Source: Tisiphia sp964030975
GTDB taxonomy: Bacteria > Pseudomonadota > Alphaproteobacteria > Rickettsiales > Rickettsiaceae
Assembly: GCF_964030975.1 (NCBI RefSeq)
Contig: NZ_CAXIQH010000001.1
Coordinates: 992,001 to 1,056,000, forward strand
Direction: 5' to 3'
DNA length: 64,000 nt
Within the stretch, counting starts at the first letter, position 1. Every line of letters starts with the position of its first letter. The notes under the pieces were generated by a model. That model worked only from the letters and a program-made list of their open reading frames with translations. It made no database searches and was not told the origin of the DNA. Shown one piece after another: positions 60,715 to 64,000 of this stretch. A program made the translations under genes and the position numbers.

Positions 60715-62448
60715 ATGAATATATTTAATAAATTACGTAACGATATCATTAGTGCAGGCAGACAAATATGCGATAATGATGATGTGTTACAATTGGCAGT
60801 TATCGAAATCCCTAAAGATAAATTTAATGGGGATCTTTCAAGCAATATAGCTATGATTATTGCGGCAAAACAAAATGTTAAACCTAAAGATTTAGCCATT
60901 AGATTTAAAGAAATATTAACACCTTTACCATATATTGCCTCTATAGAAGTTGCTGGTCCAGGATTTATTAATTTTACTATTAAAGCCGATATGTGGCATA
61001 ACTCTATTAATGACATATTGCTAGATAGAGAAGATTTTTTTAAGATTAATTTTGGCAATAATCAAAAGGTCAATATTGAATATGTCTCTGCAAATCCAAC
61101 AGGTCCTTTGCATATTGGTCATGCTAGAGGGGCTGTTTATGGTGATGCTTTAGCCAAAATTCTAGATAGTACCGGCTATATTGTTACCAAAGAATATTAC
61201 CTTAATGATGCCGGTTCTCAAGTGGATGACTTAGCTAATTCAGTTATTTTACGCTATAAGCAAGCATTAACAAAAGAAGAAATCGTAATACCAGAAGGGC
61301 TTTATCCTGGAGAATATTTGGCAGATGTTGGGCAAAAGTTGGTAGAGAAATTTGGAGATAAATTATTAACAATGGCGGATAGTGAGCGTCATGAACTTGT
61401 TAAGGAGTTTGCAATAGCAGAAATGTTAGCGATGATTAGGCAGGATTTAAAGGATCTAGATATTGAACACGAGGTGTTTTTCTCGGAAAAATCACTGCAT
61501 GATAGTGGCAAAATTGAGGAAGTTGTTCAATCTCTTACTAAAATGGGGCTAATATATGAGGGACAGTTACCTCCACCTAAAGGCAATGTAGATGAGCCTT
61601 GGGATTCAAGAACTCAGAGATTGTTTAAATCTACTGCTTTTGGCGATAATCAAGATAGACCAATAGAAAAATCTGATGGTAGTTGGTCATATTTTGCCTC
61701 TGATTTAGCTTATGCTAAGGATAAAATAAATCGTGGATTTGATCATCTAGTTTATGTTCTAGGGGCAGATCATTGTGGTTATGTCAAAAGAATAGAGGCA
61801 ATAGTTAAGGCTCTTGGTGGAGAGAAAGTTAAAGTTGATGTTAAAATTTGCCAATTAGTAAATTTCGTTGAGAATGGTATTGCGGTAAAAATGTCGAAAC
61901 GTAGCGGTAATTTTACTAGCGTGCGAGATGTAACAAATGAGGTAGGTAAGGACATAATAAGATTTATAATGTTAACCCGTAAGAATGATATTACTCTTGA
62001 TTTTGACCTAGCAAAAGTAAAAGAACAATCAAAAGAGAATCCAGTATTTTATGTGCAATATGCTTATGTTAGAACTATGTCTATACTGGAAAAAGCTAAA
62101 GAATCTATGCCAAAAGCATATAATAAATTCTTAGAAAAAGAGTATGATTTGTCTTTACTTTCTACTGAAGAGGAAATTGAGATAATTAAACTGCTTGCTT
62201 CATGGTCAAAAATTTTGGAAGTATCAGCGAAATATTTTGAACCCCACAGAATAGCTTTTTATTTGATTAATTTAGCTTCAAAATTCCATACTCTATGGAA
62301 TTTTGGCAAAGAAAATAATGATTATCGGTTTTTAATTGAAGATAATATAGAGCTAACTGTTGCCCGCCTTGCTTTAGCAAAGTCTATTCAAAAGATTATA
62401 AAAGTTGGTTTTGATGTTATAGGGGTAACTCCTATGAATAAGATGTAG
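60715..62448 (+). CDS. argS: Arginyl-tRNA synthetase
   Basis: 577 residues, normal length. N-terminal additional domain 1 (NIFNKLRNDIISAGRQI ... PYIASIEVAGPGFINFTI). Class I motifs: PTGPLHIGHARGAVYGD (HIGH) and AVKMSKRSGNFTSVRDV (KMSKR equivalent present in this form). The DALR anticodon domain is at the end (ENPVFYVQYAYVRTMSILEKAKE ... LYLINLASKFHTLWN-type stretch). It charges tRNA-Arg; a tRNA-Arg gene lies elsewhere in the window. Probably co-transcribed with dgt. Confidence 0.97.
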   Translation: MNIFNKLRNDIISAGRQICDNDDVLQLAVIEIPKDKFNGDLSSNIAMIIAAKQNVKPKDLAIRFKEILTPLPYIASIEVAGPGFINFTIKADMWHNSINDILLDREDFFKINFGNNQKVNIEYVSANPTGPLHIGHARGAVYGDALAKILDSTGYIVTKEYYLNDAGSQVDDLANSVILRYKQALTKEEIVIPEGLYPGEYLADVGQKLVEKFGDKLLTMADSERHELVKEFAIAEMLAMIRQDLKDLDIEHEVFFSEKSLHDSGKIEEVVQSLTKMGLIYEGQLPPPKGNVDEPWDSRTQRLFKSTAFGDNQDRPIEKSDGSWSYFASDLAYAKDKINRGFDHLVYVLGADHCGYVKRIEAIVKALGGEKVKVDVKICQLVNFVENGIAVKMSKRSGNFTSVRDVTNEVGKDIIRFIMLTRKNDITLDFDLAKVKEQSKENPVFYVQYAYVRTMSILEKAKESMPKAYNKFLEKEYDLSLLSTEEEIEIIKLLASWSKILEVSAKYFEPHRIAFYLINLASKFHTLWNFGKENNDYRFLIEDNIELTVARLALAKSIQKIIKVGFDVIGVTPMNKM

Positions 62449-62535
62449 TTTATTCGCAGTCATCCTGAACTTGCTTCAGGATATATAGCTAACCCGAATA
62501 AGTTCTTGATATTATGTCATATATGGACGAGTGAA

Positions 62536-62814
62536 TTTGTCAATAAAGAAAATAAAAAATAGAGCCACAAAGGAAGCGGTCATATATTCGGCATCGAGTG
62601 CCATAATGGTTTCTGCATTCTTCTAAATATCCTTGAGTAACCTCTCATTCCCACGGCTTCTAGAGCCTCGACATAATTGCGGATTTTGTTCAGAATACTT
62701 ATTTCATTAACTCTTTTACTTTCGTTCTCTTTATTGTTACTAACTTACTCGCAATATTTACCAATTGCCATTCTTTTGCTTAATTGACATAAATTATCCT
62801 TCTTGCCAACAGCG
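62536..62814 (-). ncRNA. Candidate bridge RNA region of IS110 copy 3
   Basis: The downstream noncoding end of the intact copy. It carries the same gtgggaatga (on the minus strand, near 62645-62654) and atatatgac phrases as copy 1. It also shows the uninterrupted tagagcca, where IS256 entered copy 2. Confidence 0.5.
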
Positions 62815-63861
62815 CTAATTTGCGACATACTCGCTGCCATTGGTAACTACTGCATAAGCTATTCTAGCTAATTTATTCGCTAAACCAACACATATAATAT
62901 TATATGATTTGTTTTCAGCAAATTTCTTCACTGCCCACTGAACTAGCTTATCTTTTGATTCTTTATCGCTTTTGGCTCTTATTGCTATTGTTCTTGCAGC
63001 TTGAATCAACATAGTTCTAGCATATCTATCACCTTGTTTGCTAATTCCTCCTAAAACTATCTTATCTCCTGAGGTGTATTGTTTTGGCACCAAACCAAGC
63101 GACGCAGAAAAATCCCTCGGGGTTGCGTAATTTTCCATTGGTGCTACGCTCAAACAACTAGCATTGATTGCTCCAATCCCAAAAATTGTCTGCAACCTAA
63201 TAGCTTTCTCATTCTGTTTATTATTACTGATTATCAGCTTTTCTAAAGTTTTTTCTTTGTTACACAAATTCTCAATTTCTTCACATTCTAAAAGTAAAAT
63301 TGACTGTACCCCAGAAGTTATATAACCTTCTATATACGCTAATTCTACCTCCGACTTACATGCTTTGCAAAATTTATTTTTGCTTAATTTTGTATTATAA
63401 CCATATTCATATAAACTTGATATTGTAGAATTAGTTTTTTGTACTCGATCTCTGATCGTATTACTTCGGATTTTATGCAAAAATTTTATATCTTGTTCCT
63501 CTTTGCTTTTGGGTAACACATCTTTTAGCTCTGGATCGCGAGCAGCTTTACATATTGCTAAGGCATCGTTATAATCATTTTTCTGCCTCGATGTTGCATA
63601 AATTTTTACATCTTTTGTTTTCATCAACTTAACTTGCAAATCAAGCTTGTTAATTTCTTGCGACCAATAATTACCTCCTCCACATGCTTCCATGACCACC
63701 AGTGAACTTTTATTGAGATTGTTTAAACATCCTATTAACTCATCTCTTTTAACTTTTTGATGACCGACTTTTTTGCCATTTTGATCAACTTGCACCAAGT
63801 GCATAATATTTTTTGCTAAATCTATTCCAATTATACTATTTTCTATGCTATTATTTATCAT
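62815..63861 (-). CDS. IS110-family transposase, copy 3
   Basis: 348 residues, identical to the products at 3397 and 34181, complete DEDD active site. Uninterrupted, and the best candidate for an autonomous copy. Confidence 0.95.
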   Translation of the reverse strand: MINNSIENSIIGIDLAKNIMHLVQVDQNGKKVGHQKVKRDELIGCLNNLNKSSLVVMEACGGGNYWSQEINKLDLQVKLMKTKDVKIYATSRQKNDYNDALAICKAARDPELKDVLPKSKEEQDIKFLHKIRSNTIRDRVQKTNSTISSLYEYGYNTKLSKNKFCKACKSEVELAYIEGYITSGVQSILLLECEEIENLCNKEKTLEKLIISNNKQNEKAIRLQTIFGIGAINASCLSVAPMENYATPRDFSASLGLVPKQYTSGDKIVLGGISKQGDRYARTMLIQAARTIAIRAKSDKESKDKLVQWAVKKFAENKSYNIICVGLANKLARIAYAVVTNGSEYVAN

Positions 63862-63968
63862 GGTATGGACCTATTAATTAAATTGTTATTTAATTTGGAG
63901 CAACTGAAAAACATTTTTCACCAGACTCCGTACAAGTAAAGCATATTTCGCTTCACTCGTCCATACCA

Positions 63969-64000
63969 TCATTCCCGCGTAGGCACACTAGTGTGCGAAT
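63969..64000. repeat. Hairpin debris at the window end
   Basis: tcattcccgcgtaggcacac followed by an actagtgtgcg palindrome, as seen near 29808. It continues past the window. Confidence 0.5.

Larger units (their letters stand above)
62520..63968 (-). mobile_element. IS110-family element, copy 3
   Basis: 1449 bp, uninterrupted, same ends as copies 1 and 2. The flank at the right is tcattcccgcgtaggcac, the same hairpin half as at the other copies. The left flank reads tgtca and then unrelated DNA, so here only half of the target matches family A. Confidence 0.9.

Overview
The window is AT-rich and reads as the chromosome of an obligate intracellular alphaproteobacterium of the Rickettsiales, most likely family Rickettsiaceae (Rickettsia, Megaira or a relative). 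The evidence is a reduced set of housekeeping genes in alphaproteobacterial groupings (gapR-secF, rpmF-fabH-ihf-merR, def-fmt, acpS-rpoZ, erpA-dgt-argS, sucC/sucD), a lone purC, several lipoproteins, a GTA-like phage gene cluster, many toxin-antitoxin and transposase genes, and a very heavy load of short palindromic elements. Genus cannot be fixed from sequence reading alone.

Layout. 1-3.2 kb: end of a DMT transporter, an MFS symporter, gapR, secF. 3.2-7.2 kb: a stack of nested insertions (IS66-type pseudogene, hit by two TA-flanked miniature elements, one of which was then hit by IS110 and IS5). 7.6-10.3 kb: merR, ihf, fabH, rpmF, bamE, tRNA-Glu. 10.7-13.5 kb: a VioB-like ferritin-fold gene and a repeat-rich gap with an IS1380 fragment. 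13.5-20.4 kb: amino-acid permease, LytM lipoprotein, tRNA-Arg, purC, exoD, a RelE/ParD-like TA pair, def, fmt. 21.7-27.7 kb: a GTA/HK97-type head-and-tail cluster (fused protease-capsid, g6-, g7-, g8-, g12- and g13-like genes) whose centre now holds a wrecked Phd-type antitoxin and an intact HepT-MntA pair. 27.8-31.9 kb: DUF2335 protein, GDSL esterase lipoprotein, long patatin phospholipase. 32.0-37.5 kb: IS110 with IS256 inside it, then repeat debris. 37.6-41.7 kb: XRE regulator, NlpC/P60 lipoprotein, AmiD-like amidase. 42.2-50.5 kb: sucC, an Rpn nuclease, sucD, pgi, an HrgA-like nuclease, yaaA, acpS, rpoZ, mutM. 50.5-58.6 kb: repeat-rich gap, a second XRE regulator with a candidate operator, queC, a GNAT enzyme, IS5 inside an integrase remnant, a full tyrosine integrase, tRNA-Val. 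58.8-64 kb: erpA, dgt, argS and a third IS110.

Mobile DNA is the main story. IS110 occurs three times (identical 348-aa proteins), IS5 twice (one residue apart), IS256 once. Comparison of filled and empty copies inside the window defines several non-autonomous families. Family A (about 136 bp) and family B (about 160 bp) are flanked by TA, as in the IS630/Tc1-mariner class. Family H (about 236 bp) has a 9-bp target duplication. Family D is 146 bp with perfect ends. Family I has the core cgtcattgcgag...ctcgcaatgacg. All three IS110 copies sit at the same position of a family A-type hairpin. Each carries a conserved ~290-nt noncoding end downstream of its recombinase, containing a short match to that target, as expected for a bridge RNA of the IS1111 group.

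Protein functions are assigned from motifs and family resemblance seen in the translations. No database search was run.
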